Shown: piece after piece, positions 23,984 to 35,738 of the stretch
How the letters are laid out: the number at the start of each line of letters is the position of its first letter
Numbering within the stretch: position 1 is the stretch's first letter
Origin: Podaxis mareebaensis
Lineage: Eukaryota; Basidiomycota; Agaricomycetes; Agaricales; Agaricaceae
NCBI GenBank assembly: GCA_018524725.1
Contig: JAEUWP010000601.1
Coordinates: 248,001 to 312,000 of the forward strand
Length of the DNA stretch: 64,000 nucleotides
Reading direction: 5' to 3'
The notes under the pieces: model-generated
Databases searched by the model: none
The model's input: the letters and a program-made list of their open reading frames with translations, nothing else
What the model was told of the DNA's origin: nothing
Translations under genes and position numbers: made by a program

Positions 23984-25736
23984 TCACTTCTTTGAGATAT
24001 GAACGACTAAGGTAGGTAATTAGGAAACGAACAGCTTGTGTTCTGTATGTATGCGTACCATCTTCGTCCTCCAGGACATGCTCCAACCCGACTTTTTGTC
24101 CACGTGCGTGTTTGGCGCTTGACCCCCATACAACCGCACTATGTCACCCAAGGATGAATAGATCACGTAGAATCAGCAGAGGTCAACTGGCGGAGTTTGA
24201 CAATAGACACCCACTATTTCATCTGCTTTGCGATTTCCTTATGGATCGCATTACAGAAATCTTCCACCGTGCACTTCCCGCGACGCAGGACGACGGGCGC
24301 GGAGTAGTCTGGCGGCAAACCACGCGGCTTGGTGTATACCCGCACCAGGTCGAGTGTCTCCCACATCTTCTCGATGAGCTCATCGATGTTGAGCCATTCT
24401 TTCGAGGAGATTGGGACGGAATTAGGTATCTTGTAGAGGAGGTCGAGCTCTTCTATTGAGATTGCGTCGATCTAGTCAAAAGGTGATGTGAGGATGCGTT
24501 ACTGTGTAGTCTGGAAGATGTAGATGACCTTGTTGAGAACATAGATGGCGGGAATATACACTCTACAAAAGGGTTGAGTCTTCTGGCACTAAAGCGTGAA
24601 GGAAAACTCACCGATTTCCTTCAATCACGTCCACCAAATCGTCCGCGGTCGCATTGGGCTCCCGGATAGCAACATCACAATTACTAATCCTATACTCGCT
24701 CAAGATAGCCTTGATTTCGTCTTGGTCGATGTTTGTAAGGGGTACAGTATTCGTAATCGCGATACCTCCCTTATCTTTCTTGCGGACTGTGATATTGGGT
24801 GGCCGCTTATTGAGACGGATGCCAAAGCCTTCAAGTTCCCCTTCGATGATCTTTTTGTCGCCCAGGGGTTTTAGAACGTCGAGGACGATGAAAATAAGAT
24901 TGCATGTTCGCGCAACTGTTGGTGTGACTAATCAAGGTGTGATCATACAAGAGTCACTGGTGGCTTGCGTACCGGCAATGACTGTAGTAGGTGTAGGTAG
25001 TTTGAAATGCAACTGAACAAAAGTGATACGCACCTTGTTTACCTCTACCACGACCGTCGTTGGCACCCTCGATGATACCAGCTGGAAAGGAGTCAATACC
25101 GGGCGATCAAACCTCAATAGTGACCGACTCACGAAGATCGAGAATCTGTATTGGTGCTCCGTGAACCTTCAGCGTTCCTGGGACCGTTGTAAGGGTTGTG
25201 AAGTCGATTTCGGAGACTTCGGAGTGGGTGCCAGTCAATTTAGACATTAGTGTAGACTAGAGCGCGATACGGTAAGGGATTTCTTCTTCCCGCTAGTGAC
25301 AGATTGCGCACCTTTCCAACCGAAGGAAACCCGACGAATCCAACAGACGCGATACCCGTTCTGTAGAACCAATTAGTAAAATTGCAAGAAGCAAGACCAG
25401 CGCAGCCATACCTCGCTACATCGAAACCGATACCTCCTCCTCCACCGCCACTTCCTCCAGTGCCAGCAATGAGCTCCCTCCTAAGCTTAGCAAGCTTGGC
25501 CTTGAGCTGCCCTAAGTGGTAACTCGTGGCCTTGTTCTTTTGGGCTTGACGGACATCAGTGTATATGCGCGGGGATAGTATAATAGCGTACTTTTGGCCT
25601 GGAGAAAACAATGAGGAACGATTTCCGGCAAGTTTGTGGAGCACTCACCATCTCATCTTCGATTTCCTGACGCCCATCAGCAGAGAGTCAGAGACAATAG
25701 GACGGGACCTACCTTGATCTTCTGGAGAGTAGTCAT
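23984..25736 (-). CDS. RBG1: Developmentally regulated GTP-binding protein 1 (translational GTPase), with two microexons
   Basis: Thirteen exons on the minus strand: 25736-25713, 25666-25649, 25598-25592, 25544-25412, 25360-25312, 25256-25133, 25081-25034, 24981-24973, 24915-24612, 24562-24529, 24471-24215, 24138-24059, 24006-23984; sum 1110 nt, 369 aa, the usual DRG1 length. Motifs: [20 protein letters not shown], a Gly-rich hinge, P-loop [12 protein letters not shown], switch [11 protein letters not shown]3 [18 protein letters not shown]4 NKID, and a TGS domain ending EDEDVVHISKK. Exon 3 (7 nt) and exon 8 (9 nt) are both required for frame and for the conserved residues EMA(K/R)TQ and KQVIAVA. 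DRG1/Rbg1 binds Tma46/DFRP1 and works on stalled ribosomes. Confidence 0.96.
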
Positions 25737-26076
25737 TGTGTCGAAAGAGTGTTCGGGAGATGCCGAAGGAGGGAATGGCAATTAAGCGTCCCAGTAAGGC
25801 AAGAGATGTCTGATATGGTAAGTGGCGGTGTTTGTTCGCAACCAAAGTGATGGGGGTCGTGCAAGGCTTCGAGTTGCCTTTCTACGTTCTACGTCTCGCT
25901 CATTCTTTCCCTCCGACCGACGTTCGCCCTCTCCCACTCGCTAGTCCCTCTAGCTACCACTCCTTATCGACGAATGCGACTGGCTCGCCTTCGGCACTCA
26001 TCCTTGACAGCAGCTTTATTCCGACCAATTATCCTTGGCAACTACCTGCCACAATCCTCGATAGATTCCATTAGCA
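25737..26076. other. Divergent promoter region DRG1 / KCH1
   Basis: 340 bases between the two start codons. C/T-rich stretches (CTTTCCCTCC near 25907) point toward the KCH1 start, a common fungal core-promoter composition. No specific site was identified. Confidence 0.45.
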
Positions 26077-27730
26077 ATGTGTTCGGGTCCAAAGTGGAAG
26101 CGTGAAAATGTCCCGGATCACAAGGTGCGTAGTTGTGCCCCATTTCGTTTACACCGCTCACCCCCCAATTCCCTCAGTTCGATTTCGTCGACACTCGCGA
26201 GTTCACGGACAATGGCTTCTTCATGCGGATGAAGTGCGTACAGCGCCGCCTTGGCGCAGGCTTCTTGCTGAACACTAGTTCCTAGATATCTGTGGCTCTA
26301 TATCATTGTGCTCAAGTCCTTCCTCGTCTACGTCTCCGATATCTTCTCTGCCATAACCATGTTAACGACCAAGAACTGGTCCAACGAAATTTTCAAAGAA
26401 TGTGCAACCATCGACGGATGTGTGTTCATCCCATTCAATATTGGAAAGTGGATTTTCTTTGGATGCATCATCTTTTCGTTCTTGCTGGTGCGGCGTATCT
26501 ACCGAATGAGTCGAATGCTGCGTTCCTAAGTTAGTTCCACAGTTGGCATACGAGTCCCGGAAAGCGAAGAAGATCATTGCGAGTCGCGATATTTCATTCG
26601 CCTTCACAAACGTGATGGCCAACAACTACTACTCTCTCCGTTCGTATCCGATATCGCCTGTTCCCAGCCTCCCCTGACCATTCCATTCTTCAGGCTCGTA
26701 CGATCACTTTTGTTTCTTCGATCATATCAGCAACTCCACCAGGCTCAGTGATGACTTTGCTTTCTTCGTCTTCTTCACCTTCAAGAGTTGGAAACGTTTG
26801 CTGCTAGCTGACGGTCCTCGCCAAACCATCAACGGACTTACGCTCTATGCTGTCTGGCTTGTCAAAAGCACTGACCCAGCCCCGTGGTACGATGTGTCCA
26901 AGTACTTCAAGGGCAATTCACTTTCGACCTCGGCCCTTACCGTTACATCATTCTTCACCGTTGCTGTTTTTGCCGGTTCTCTTCTCCTCTTGATCATCGC
27001 TGGAATTTGCTATGTTCCCCTCCTGCTACACATCCGAGGTAATCTCAAGGTAAGTGGGACGTTTATATGGATCTCGAACATCACTCACATCAGACGGACT
27101 GTCATAGGAGTACTGCTGTCACAAGGTTGACAAGGTGTGTATCCGTCCATCACATTTTTGTCATTTTGCACGCCTGACCATCAATCCCAGCGCATCGGTG
27201 CCATCATCAAACGCAAGAAGAAGGAGCGCCTCGCCGACGCGGCCAAACAAGCCCAAAAAGAAGCCATGGGTGACTACTCGCACCTCAAGAATAAGAAGGG
27301 CGAATTGGTCGGCAAACCCCTCCCACAACCCACACTACCTGACCTCAACATTGACGACGACGAAGAATTCAATGGGCCCAAAGCGCGGAGTACCCCCGCA
27401 CCTAGCGTGCACACACAGGACTATTACAGTGCTGCTGCAAGCGAATATCCACCACCCATGCCGCAATATAATCCGTACTCGAACCACGGCGCAGGGTATA
27501 ATCCATCCCAGGCGACGTTTGGTTATGATCCAAATGGAGGGCTGGCATATGACGATGATAACGAGAGTCAGGTGCATTTGGCGGCTTCTGCAGCGCCTAT
27601 CGCACACCAGCATGGGTATGGGACACCAGGCGGTGGGTTGGCGTACGATGATCCTTCGCCAGCGGGGTCGTCGCAGGCGTTGGGTGACCCATATAAAGGG
27701 TACTCGAGGGGGCATCCGGGAGGATACTAA
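26077..27730 (+). CDS. KCH1: KCH-family potassium transporter / pheromone-regulated membrane protein
   Basis: Seven exons: 26077-26124, 26178-26233, 26286-26487, 26543-26639, 26694-27049, 27108-27134, 27191-27730; sum 1326 nt, 441 aa. The N-terminal signature HKFDFVDTREF is typical of the fungal KCH family. Several membrane helices follow (LYIIVLKSFLVYVSDIF, WIFFGCIIFSFLLLAY, ALTVTSFFTVAVFAGSLLLL). Then comes a cytosolic basic segment with GDYSHLKNKKGELVG and a Tyr/Pro/Gly-rich tail. Kch1/Prm6 of yeast mediates low-affinity K+ uptake that activates the high-affinity calcium system. This role is transferred by family. The 255-codon frame at 27135-27902 is an out-of-frame shadow. Confidence 0.88.
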
Positions 27731-28518
27731 CGCCTCGTTCACTTTTCCCTTCTCTCTCTCGGACTTGTCACTTGCATCCCCTCACATCTTGTCACGCTTT
27801 GATGTTCATGACCACCCATGTCTCATGCCAGCCCCCTTCCCCCCCCTTCGTACTTCGCTTTCTAGGATCGCGCAATCCCCTGCTTATCGTATCACGCCGT
27901 AGTTCATTCGGTCCATCGTTGCTGAGTTTCTTGGTCCCTCCGTCGCCCCTGTGATATAGGTGGACTTTGTTTCGTTTTTTGCCACCCACAGTCCGTCTTT
28001 CACCTAACACTGTCTTTATTGGACGTCTCCCGCATCATATATCCCCCTTCAGCCCCTTAGCCGACCTACCATAAACTCTTTCCTCTCCGCTACTTATTGC
28101 TCCTTTATTCCTCCCTTCTACCCCATTCCGTGTTGATACATTTCCCGTTTTCTTTTCTGTGTCTCAGAGAAGAGCTGGGTTCTAGTTCTGTTTATTTGCA
28201 GCCTTAGTCTCGGTTGTTATTTTCTCCAGTGTATAACAATAAATAGATAATAAAAGGGCGTTCAATCGTCTTTCCCCTCGGGTCACGTTGTAAGCTGAAC
28301 CATAAGGATTGAATCCGAATTATAGTTTACTCCAAAAATGCTACCCAATAATCAGTGAAGGAGGATAAATAGGTATCCTAAGGAAAGAGGAAGGATATCT
28401 ACACGGTGGGTTCATGTATCCCAAAATATAGGAGTGGTTGGAACCGTGGTCAAGCTATAAGCCGACAGCGGGTAATGCGAAATGCAATGCAAGCTTGAAA
28501 TGCATGGGGATACAGCCT
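27731..28518. other. 3' region between convergent KCH1 and VTI1
   Basis: About 790 bases. Long pyrimidine-rich 3' UTR of KCH1 with AATAAATAGATAATAAAAGG near 28229, a likely polyadenylation region. No coding feature was recognised. Confidence 0.5.
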
Positions 28519-29477
28519 TCATCCACTGAGTTTCTCCCATATGATGACGACAATGAGGAGAATGAGAACAGCGATTATAGCGTACGTTACTGCGCGCTGT
28601 TGATACATCCTGTTGCATACGAAGATGAGTGTTAGAAGAATCTAGGAAACGTATAAGGAGAGCAGAGATGGAAAGGAAAGCACCGACCTGCGGACCATTT
28701 TCTTGAGTGTCCCAGATGCTCTGTCCACAGCCGTATCTGCTCGCCATAACTAAAATGATGTTTATCAGCGTTCATTTATTAGGAGAAAGGCACAGAATAA
28801 AACCTACAGTATTTCTAGAATTCTCAATTTGTTCCCTCTGCCCTCTCAAGGTCCTCAGAATATCAGCGCCTTGCTCCTCAGTCTCCAGCGCAACTCTCTG
28901 GGACTCCTGCAACCGCTTCGTCCCATCCTCAAGTAAGCTCGTACCAGCAAGCAGTCTCGAGCGGTCAGACGTATATGGATCGTCTGAATTGGGGTAGTCC
29001 CCTAGACCTGGAGAAGGGGATTTGGACGAGGAAAGGAGCTCTGTGCGGGCGAGGGCCGTGCGTGTATCTGTGAGAGATTTCTTGTAGGTTGCGAGGGAGG
29101 ATTTGGCGGATTTGAGGCGGGCGAGGTAGTTTGTACGCAGAGATTGAGGGATCCCTTGGATTTCAATTTCCATTTGGGAGACCTATGTAGGCAGGCAGGT
29201 GGGAGGTGGAATGTTAGTTGAAGGGTTCGGTGATTTGGGAGGGGGTGGACAAACCATTTCGTCGGCTTCGTCGAGGTCCATTTCTACCCTTCGTAGTGTT
29301 GCTTGGCGCTGCTCTATTGTGTGGTCATTGTAAGGTTGAGCTGAGGTTTGAGCAGTGGGAGGACATACCACCAACTTCATCCTTCCCGTTCCCCTCGAGT
29401 TTATCCCGTACACTCTCGATAAACTGTTGAAAGTCCTGCTCGTAAGAGTCAAAAAGAGCTGTTGGAGAAGTGTCCAT
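28519..29477 (-). CDS. VTI1: Qb-SNARE Vti1
   Basis: Minus-strand exons 29477-29369, 29313-29255, 29182-28808, 28749-28688, 28609-28519; sum 696 nt, 231 aa. N-terminal Habc-type start FDSYEQDFQQFIESV, then DEADEMVSQMEIEIQGIP and RLKSAKSSLATYKK. The Qb SNARE helix runs from SLLEDGTKRLQESQRVALET through GADILRTLRGQREQI to ASGTLKKMVRRM. The C terminus is a single anchor (AVTYAIIAVLILLIVVIIW) ending KLSG. Vti1 pairs with Golgi, endosomal and vacuolar syntaxins. The gene is divergent from EMC3 with 173 bp between starts. Confidence 0.95.
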
Positions 29478-29650
29478 TATGATAGGAGTAAGATTGGAGA
29501 AGTGCAGAGGAAGTAGTGGGGTGGGGATTTGACAGAGGGGCTGAGTGAACTGCGCTGTGGCAGGTCCAATTGATTGATAGATTGCCGTTTTTGGAAAGCG
29601 ATGACACGGCGTTTTGCCTTCCTCCCTGTATCCCAACACCGACGACTAGT

Positions 29651-30867
29651 ATGTCTGGCGCGTACGTCTCCTCTCTTCCGGCACTCCACAACAACAGGGA
29701 ACTAATAATAATGTTTTCTATGACAGAGTCTCGCTATATCTGGACCCATCCATCCGGGACTGGGTCCTGTTTCCTATTAGTCTTGTCATGGTGCGGTTGT
29801 ATGCCTTTTAATATCCGTCCGACTTTACTTACTGACAATACACGTCTTTGTACGGTAGATCTTGGTGGGAATCCTGCGGCATTATGTGCTGTTATTACTC
29901 CAGAATAAACCAAAACCGCAAACGCGGGCGCAGATTCGTGAACAGTGCGTTGGCCGTCCTTGCTCTTCTCAGGTCTTCCCCCTTCCTCCCCCCCTCCCCT
30001 TCAATCCATCAGTCCCTAACATATGAATAAAAACACTGACCTTTTACACCCAGACGCGCACTAACACGCTCCCAACTCCTCCGTGCGACGTCCTCCCATT
30101 CCCCCCTCGCCCCACCCTTCTACCACACCATATCCCAAAACCTCAAACAAGCCTTTTCCGATGGTCTATATCTCAAAGACGGACCTCCCGCACCGCCCAA
30201 AAAGTCGATAACGAAAGACGGTAAAGAAGGAGATGAAGTCGAGTTCCCCCAACCTCCAAGTTTGCTTACGGACCCTGGGCAAATGGATACGATGATGTCG
30301 CATTTTAAGACCCAGACGGTGGTTATGATTCCTCAGATGGTGATTATGGGATGGGTGAATTTCTTCTTTTCGGGGTTTGTTGCTAGTGAGTTGTCTTTTT
30401 TCCCCCCCTTGGCTGGGTTGGTGCTGATGGGTTCCTTCTCGTGTATAGTTAAGCTACCATTCCCGTTGACGCTTGGGTTTAAACCCATGATGCAAAGGGG
30501 CATTTCTACGCCTGACATGGATACAAGATGGGTTTCGTCGTTGTCTTGGTATTTCCTCAACTTCTTTGGATTGAACGGTGTATATCGGTTGTTGCTGGGG
30601 AATGAAGGTGCGTGCTTACTATTAAACTTGCAAATCTGGTCATTGAATGTAGCTGCAGATACGGGTGTAGATTGGCAGCAAATGGCTAGCGGCATGCCAA
30701 ATTTCGGCAATTCTGCCGCACCAGGTGTCCCTCAAGATTACAACAAGCTCTTTAAGCAGGAAAAAGAGAATCTGGAATTCGATGCGGGGTTCTACAAGTG
30801 GATCGGAGAGGACGTAGAGGATCGTGTACTAAGAAAGTATGGTAAACTTCCCCCTGTAAAATCCTAA
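29651..30867 (+). CDS. EMC3: ER membrane protein complex subunit 3
   Basis: Six exons: 29651-29661, 29727-29790, 29859-29944, 30054-30385, 30449-30607, 30653-30867; sum 867 nt, 288 aa. Marks: LYLDPSIRDWVLFPISLVM, a cytosolic loop, MDTMMSHFKTQTVVMIPQMV, WVNFFFSGFV, IKLPFPLTLGFKPMMQRGI, and VSSLSWYFLNFFGLNGVY. Emc3 is an Oxa1/YidC/Get1-superfamily insertase and forms the membrane core of the EMC. The first exon codes for under four residues. The gene is convergent with NCS1, 174 bp apart. Confidence 0.95.
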
Positions 30868-31041
30868 TTGCCGCACGCTTCCAGTTTCTCGAAATTAAAG
30901 CTATGTGATATTCAAAGCCCCGGGATAAAATCATACATGAGGGGTGGTGGTTAGTACCATAGCCAAAGTCAAAATTAGAGAATAGCCGAAAAAGGGGATA
31001 TATGAATAAAGCGAAATTTATCATTCAGCGGCCACGCGTTG

Positions 31042-32000
31042 CTATACGAGACCATCATACAGCGATAATGCCTGGAATAAGGGTAAATGCGTCATCCTTG
31101 GTAGATAATTGCTAAAAATAACTCACCTGCACGATAGTGGGATCTTGCCTGCTACCTTGGACAAATTCCTCAAAAGTCAGCTTTGCATCCTTGTCCCGGT
31201 CCATGTTCCTAAAGATCTTTTCCACGCGCTGCACGAAGGGGGATAAACAGGTCAGCAACGCATCGCCTCAGGGCGGCTAAATGATACAGGCGCATGGAAC
31301 ACACATGGAGTGTGTCAAAACAGTACAACAGCAATACCATCAAGCGCCAGGGAGAAAATCAAAGGTCAGACGACTAACCTTTTCGGGTGTGTCTTCGTCC
31401 GAGGCCATTTTGACCATCTCGCCAGTCATCTTGTAGATGGATTGGACAATCTGGAGCATCTCGTCGAACGTGATCGTTCCGTCTTTATCGATATCATACA
31501 GCTGGAATGCCCCTGGAGTTAATCGAGTTCAGGATCGAGAGAGACAGGGGCGAGATCAGATTGTGTATCCTGCTTGGAGTAGAGTTAGACGCACATCTAA
31601 GCTTCTCCTCTAGCTGTCCGCGACTCGTGATGCTGAGAGCGCAGATGAACTCTTTGAAATCGATAGTCCCATTCTTGTTCTCGTCGAATACCTCAAACAC
31701 ATAATCTGAGAATTCTGCGGGGTCGCCAAAGGGGAAGAATTGCTTGTATATTCGCGAGAACTCTTCTTTGTCCATAGTGCCAGCGGGACAGTCCTTGCGG
31801 AAGCCTTTGTACCTGGAGAGCTGTTATCATACGGAGTGAATGGGGCGAAAAGCAGAGCAGACCATTGCTGAAGCTCCCTCTTGTCGACTGTAGTTGCTAT
31901 GAGAGGGTGGTGGGATGACGATGAGCAGATACGCACAGTAAGTGTTCTTCTGGAGTTCTGAAAGCTGCTCTGGGGTGAGTTTGCTCTGAGTCTTGCCCAT
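31042..32000 (-). CDS. NCS1: Neuronal calcium sensor 1 / frequenin
   Basis: Minus-strand exons 32000-31937, 31887-31863, 31812-31595, 31512-31379, 31228-31127, 31071-31042; sum 573 nt, 190 aa, exactly the family length. It begins [13 protein letters not shown] with Gly2 for N-myristoylation. EF-hand loops read [24 protein letters not shown] and [12 protein letters not shown]. The first hand is degenerate (CPAG), as usual. It ends [17 protein letters not shown] ([13 protein letters not shown]). Fungal Ncs1 binds Ca2+ and activates the phosphatidylinositol 4-kinase Pik1. The model depends on short introns; all phases match. Confidence 0.97.
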
Positions 32001-32168
32001 GGTCGGGGATTGAGAGAGAAGGAGAGTAGGCTGTGCAGAAATAGGCGACCTGGCAGAGATGCTTGGCGCTGCCAGAACGTGTGTGGGATAATAATAAATA
32101 ATAAAATAAAGGATATTTATTATTGGAATGAGGAGGGCACATGGATATCTCTCTTCCTCCTCCCCCAG

Positions 32169-33608
32169 ATGTGCTACCCATGCGGCTCCGTCGACCTCAC
32201 CGTCAAGCTCTGTCCAATGTGCAAGGTCTTTCCCCACCCAAAGTGCCCACATAGACGGGACATCTGTCGCAACCGCAACGTCCATCCCCGCTTCGACGTT
32301 ATGTTTCTCAAGAATGCCGAGGGTATGCTATCTAACAGCTCTCCACAGCCTCGTGCTTATCCTTCTCGCCCCCAGTTGACTCCTTCAACGGATGCGGTTG
32401 GTGCAAGGTGCGCTGCCTCCCATGTCTCCGAATCCCGGAGCTCATCCGCCCCCAAGTGGGCTAACTTTCTCCAGCACAAAGAACCTGTGCCTAACAACCA
32501 CGGATGGCCGGGCTGCTGCAGGCCACCGCAGCCCTGCGAATACAAATACATCACTGTCGTTGACTGGAAGTCCGTTAGCATTGTGCACAATATCCCCATC
32601 CCTCCCGATGTCAAGGCTATGCTTGATAGCATTTCTGGAATGCCCTCTACAGCCAAACGCACGAGTCCTCCCCCTGCCAAGGCTCCCTCTCCGGCCGCAA
32701 ATACCAATAACCCCACGCCGCCAAGATCAGTCGTGTCCAGTCGCACAAATTCGTTTTCGAGAGAGAAAACTCCTGTTGCGATCGCTATTCCCGGAAAGGC
32801 GAGTAAGGGGAGCCCAAAGCAAATTGTGGCGGCCCTGGGAAGTACCAGGAGCGCGAGCGGAAGCGTGTCGTCCTCGTCGCCCAAATCACCTTCGACCCTT
32901 GAGACTTACCATAGTCACCGGCATCGACAGCCTATTCCTGATTTCGGGGAGGGCACCAGGGAGAAGGAAAGGAAGGGCGAGGGTACGAGGTCGACGCACT
33001 CATCTCCTTCCAATGCTAGCAAAAGTCTGGAGGGAGAGATTGCAGCACCCTCACCCAAAAGGGTGTTAAGTATCAGAAGAAACAGCGGCGCCTCTTCGAC
33101 TGGGGGCACATCGACTAAAACAGGAGATAGGCCCCTGGATGGATCCGTGCGACGTCGGTCACCCATGTCCTCCAACGCACCCTCACCTACCGCTCGTTCC
33201 GCAGCACCGAATACATCCACCGGACGTATAGTGGAGCAACAGCAGCCATCTTCTATTGGACTAGGGCCGTATCTCGTCCCCCGATCACCTTCCAAAGAAG
33301 AAGACAGTCGGTCAAGCAGTGGGAGCAGTGATGGCCTAAGTTCCGGTGGGTCTGGGTCATTAAGCGACAGCACCGTTACTTCTGATGGCGGCTTCACGGA
33401 CTATCTCTCGGACGAATCGGAAGCAGAGTTGCAGAGGCAGGCAGAAGCCCGGGCTGCGTTGATGGCCCAGAACCAGATGGAGGAGATGGAGTTCAAGGCT
33501 GTGAGACAGCGGCTCGCCCATGTAGATTTGCGGCCACCCAGGACTTGGAATCCAACCAATATTATGAATACTGGGACCATGAGGATGGCGGGGGGCTCGA
33601 AGATTTGA
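32169..33608 (+). CDS. Cys-rich N-terminus / Ser-rich protein of unknown function
   Basis: A single exon reads 479 aa from the ATG at 32169; the frame is open further 5' but overlaps the promoter and 5' region of NCS1. The first 35 residues hold paired cysteines (MCYPCG, LCPMCK, PKCPHRRDIC), like a small zinc ribbon. Another Cys group follows near 32510 (GCCRPPQPC). The segment ITVVDWKSVSIVHNIPIPPD looks folded. The rest is Ser/Pro/Lys-rich and disordered, with an acidic FTDYLSDESEAELQRQAEAR helix and RTWNPTNIMNTGTMRM tail near the end. I do not recognise a family. It is divergent from NCS1 with 168 bp between starts. Confidence 0.7.
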   Translation: MCYPCGSVDLTVKLCPMCKVFPHPKCPHRRDICRNRNVHPRFDVMFLKNAEGMLSNSSPQPRAYPSRPQLTPSTDAVGARCAASHVSESRSSSAPKWANFLQHKEPVPNNHGWPGCCRPPQPCEYKYITVVDWKSVSIVHNIPIPPDVKAMLDSISGMPSTAKRTSPPPAKAPSPAANTNNPTPPRSVVSSRTNSFSREKTPVAIAIPGKASKGSPKQIVAALGSTRSASGSVSSSSPKSPSTLETYHSHRHRQPIPDFGEGTREKERKGEGTRSTHSSPSNASKSLEGEIAAPSPKRVLSIRRNSGASSTGGTSTKTGDRPLDGSVRRRSPMSSNAPSPTARSAAPNTSTGRIVEQQQPSSIGLGPYLVPRSPSKEEDSRSSSGSSDGLSSGGSGSLSDSTVTSDGGFTDYLSDESEAELQRQAEARAALMAQNQMEEMEFKAVRQRLAHVDLRPPRTWNPTNIMNTGTMRMAGGSKI

Positions 33609-34000
33609 TACCAAGGGGGGCGGCTTTTATTTTGGACGTTGATGCTTTTTATCTTGCCGTTTGTTTTGTTGGATTTGTTTTCCATTGTTCGGTTTGCTTC
33701 TTTTCCTCTTGTCTTGGGATCCACTGCATTATTCGCTTTGGTGTGCATGCTTTAAGCCGTATATGTATATTGTACAATGCAAGGTTATCTGTACGTTTCC
33801 CCGGATCTAGGTTCTTAATGAGCGCGACTCCATATTTGGACATGTCACCTACTCCGGTGCACTTCCTGTCCCAAGTCCTCCCACCCAGCCTCAGCCCCTC
33901 CCCTCTACCAACCGAGCTTAGGCTCTGACCACTTCACCCTTTAGACAGGTCTGTGACCTCACATACACTCTACACGATCATACATGTTGTACCCGTAACC

Positions 34001-35738
34001 ATGAATCTCGCACGACACTCGATAACATCCGCAAGACCCGTACACATCCTCAACGCACGGTTCGATGCCGACGCACGGATATTCACCGCTTCGACACAAG
34101 AGGGTTTCGCGGTCTACAGAAGTTGGCCGTTGGAGCTCGTCCGGAAACGAGGTACGCCGGTCCTCATCACTAATACGACATCACGCAACACACTACTGAC
34201 CGACCTGTCAAACTACTTAGAACTATCTAATGGCACTTTATCACACGTACTCCCACTACACACCACCAATCTCCTTTTCCTCGTAGGTGGAGGCCGGAGT
34301 CCACTGTATCCGCCAAACAAGGTGGTTGTATGGGACGACGCATTAGGCAGAGAAGTCGCGGAACTCGAGTTTAAGAGCCAGGTGAGGGGGTTAGCGTGTC
34401 GGAGAGGTTGGCTTGCAGTTGCTCTGCGGAGGAGGGTGGTTGTGTTTCAGGTTGGCGGGCCGCTGGGAGGGATAACGAGATATGCTGAATGGGAGACGTG
34501 TGATAATCCGAGAGGTGAGTGGTACAGGGATTTGCGCTCAGGAGGTTTTCGGTATTGATCCGCTTCTTTGCTGTAGGGTTGTTGGCGATTGCTACAGCCC
34601 CCAACTCGACGCTGCTTGCGATTGCGGGGAGACAGTTGGGCCACGTTCAGTTGATACATTTACCACCATGCCCTGAGCCTAAATCGCGAAACCCACCACC
34701 GAATACGAACCCTGTGGAGAGCAAAGCTTCAGCACCTACAGGCGTACATGCGATGAAACACACTGCGCCGGTTATTGTCGCGCATACTACGGCACTGACA
34801 TCGCTGTCGTTGACTCCATCTGGAAGACTAATTGCTACAACATCGGCGAAAGGGACATTGGTTAGAATATGGGACACTGCTACTGGCACACGGATTAAGG
34901 AGCTGAGGAGGGGTACGGATAAGGCTGAGATTTACGGAGTGGCGTTTAGGCCTGACGAGAGGGAAGTGTGTGTATGGAGTGATAAAGGCACTATCCACGT
35001 TTTCTCGCTTGCTGGGACTTCGTAAGTGCTCCCTTTGGCTCATGGTGTATACAGTTCTAACAACACGAAAGGAATCGACAATCGACGTTTTCGCCACTGA
35101 CGCCCTTCCTCCCCCTACCCAAGTATTTTGAATCAGAATGGTCGTACGCACAATACCGTATCCCCGTTCAATCCTCACATATCTCCCTATCATCAACGCG
35201 CCCCGCCGTCTCGTCCTCATCGCTTTCTTCCGCACCCGTAGCCAAGGACATGGACGTACCGGATGAAGAACGTTGTGTAGTTGGATGGGTGCAAGTCGCA
35301 ACAGAAGATCATCCCTCAGAAGGCGGACCGCGGAGCAATTCTGGGGTTCTTGAATGGCAGTTAATTGCACTGACCTATTTGGGTGGCTGGTACCGATTAT
35401 CGTTACCGAAGAATGGGAAGGAGAGGAAGAGGGAAGGAGGAGGATCTGGTGCCAGCACGAGCGGAAGTGTAAGTGGGAGTGCAAGAGAAATGGCGAGTGT
35501 GGCTGGAAGGAGAGTTTCTGGAACTCTTGGACCAAGTCCTTTAGGTCCAAGCGGTGGCGGATCGGTGGCATATGGGTCGCCGCCGAAAGCGATGTCGAGG
35601 CGCGGGAGTTCGGTGTCGACGATACGAGGCGTGGAGAAGGGAAAGGAAAGGGAGAAGGACAGAGAGAAGGAGAAAGAGAGTAGAGATTGTGTATTGCAGG
35701 AGTATAGACGGTTTGGGAGGTGGGATGGATGGGGCTGA
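34001..35738 (+). CDS. HSV2: PROPPIN (WIPI3/HSV2-like) phosphoinositide-binding beta-propeller
   Basis: Proposed exons 34001-34151, 34221-34514, 34577-35021, 35072-35738; sum 1557 nt, 518 aa. The first intron (34152-34220) is 69 nt and in frame, so its removal is a judgement made because the join improves the match. Family marks: ARFDADARIFTASTQEGFAV, NLLFLVGGGRSP, NKVVVWDD, HTTALTSLSLTPSGRLIATTSAKGT, VRIWDT, the lipid-binding ELRRG motif with TDKAEIYGVAF after it, and VCVWSDKGTIHVF. LRRG is the two-site PI3P/PI(3,5)P2 binding motif. HSV2/WDR45B proteins act in micro-autophagy and membrane traffic. The C-terminal extension, rich in Ser/Gly and KEREKDREKEKE repeats, is longer than usual. Confidence 0.88.

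Noticed and set aside
27135..27902. 255-codon plus-strand frame
   Set aside because: It is an out-of-phase reading of the KCH1 last exon, which has the family sequence in another frame.
31034..31039. ACGCGT box at the 3' end of NCS1
   Set aside because: It lies at the end of two convergent genes, not in a promoter. With copies also in coding exons and introns (near 43530, 48728, 52248, 58469) it shows that single hexamers occur by chance.
34828..35571. 247-codon minus-strand frame opposite the PROPPIN
   Set aside because: It is antisense to WD-repeat exons and crosses the intron 35022-35071; no motif was recognised.
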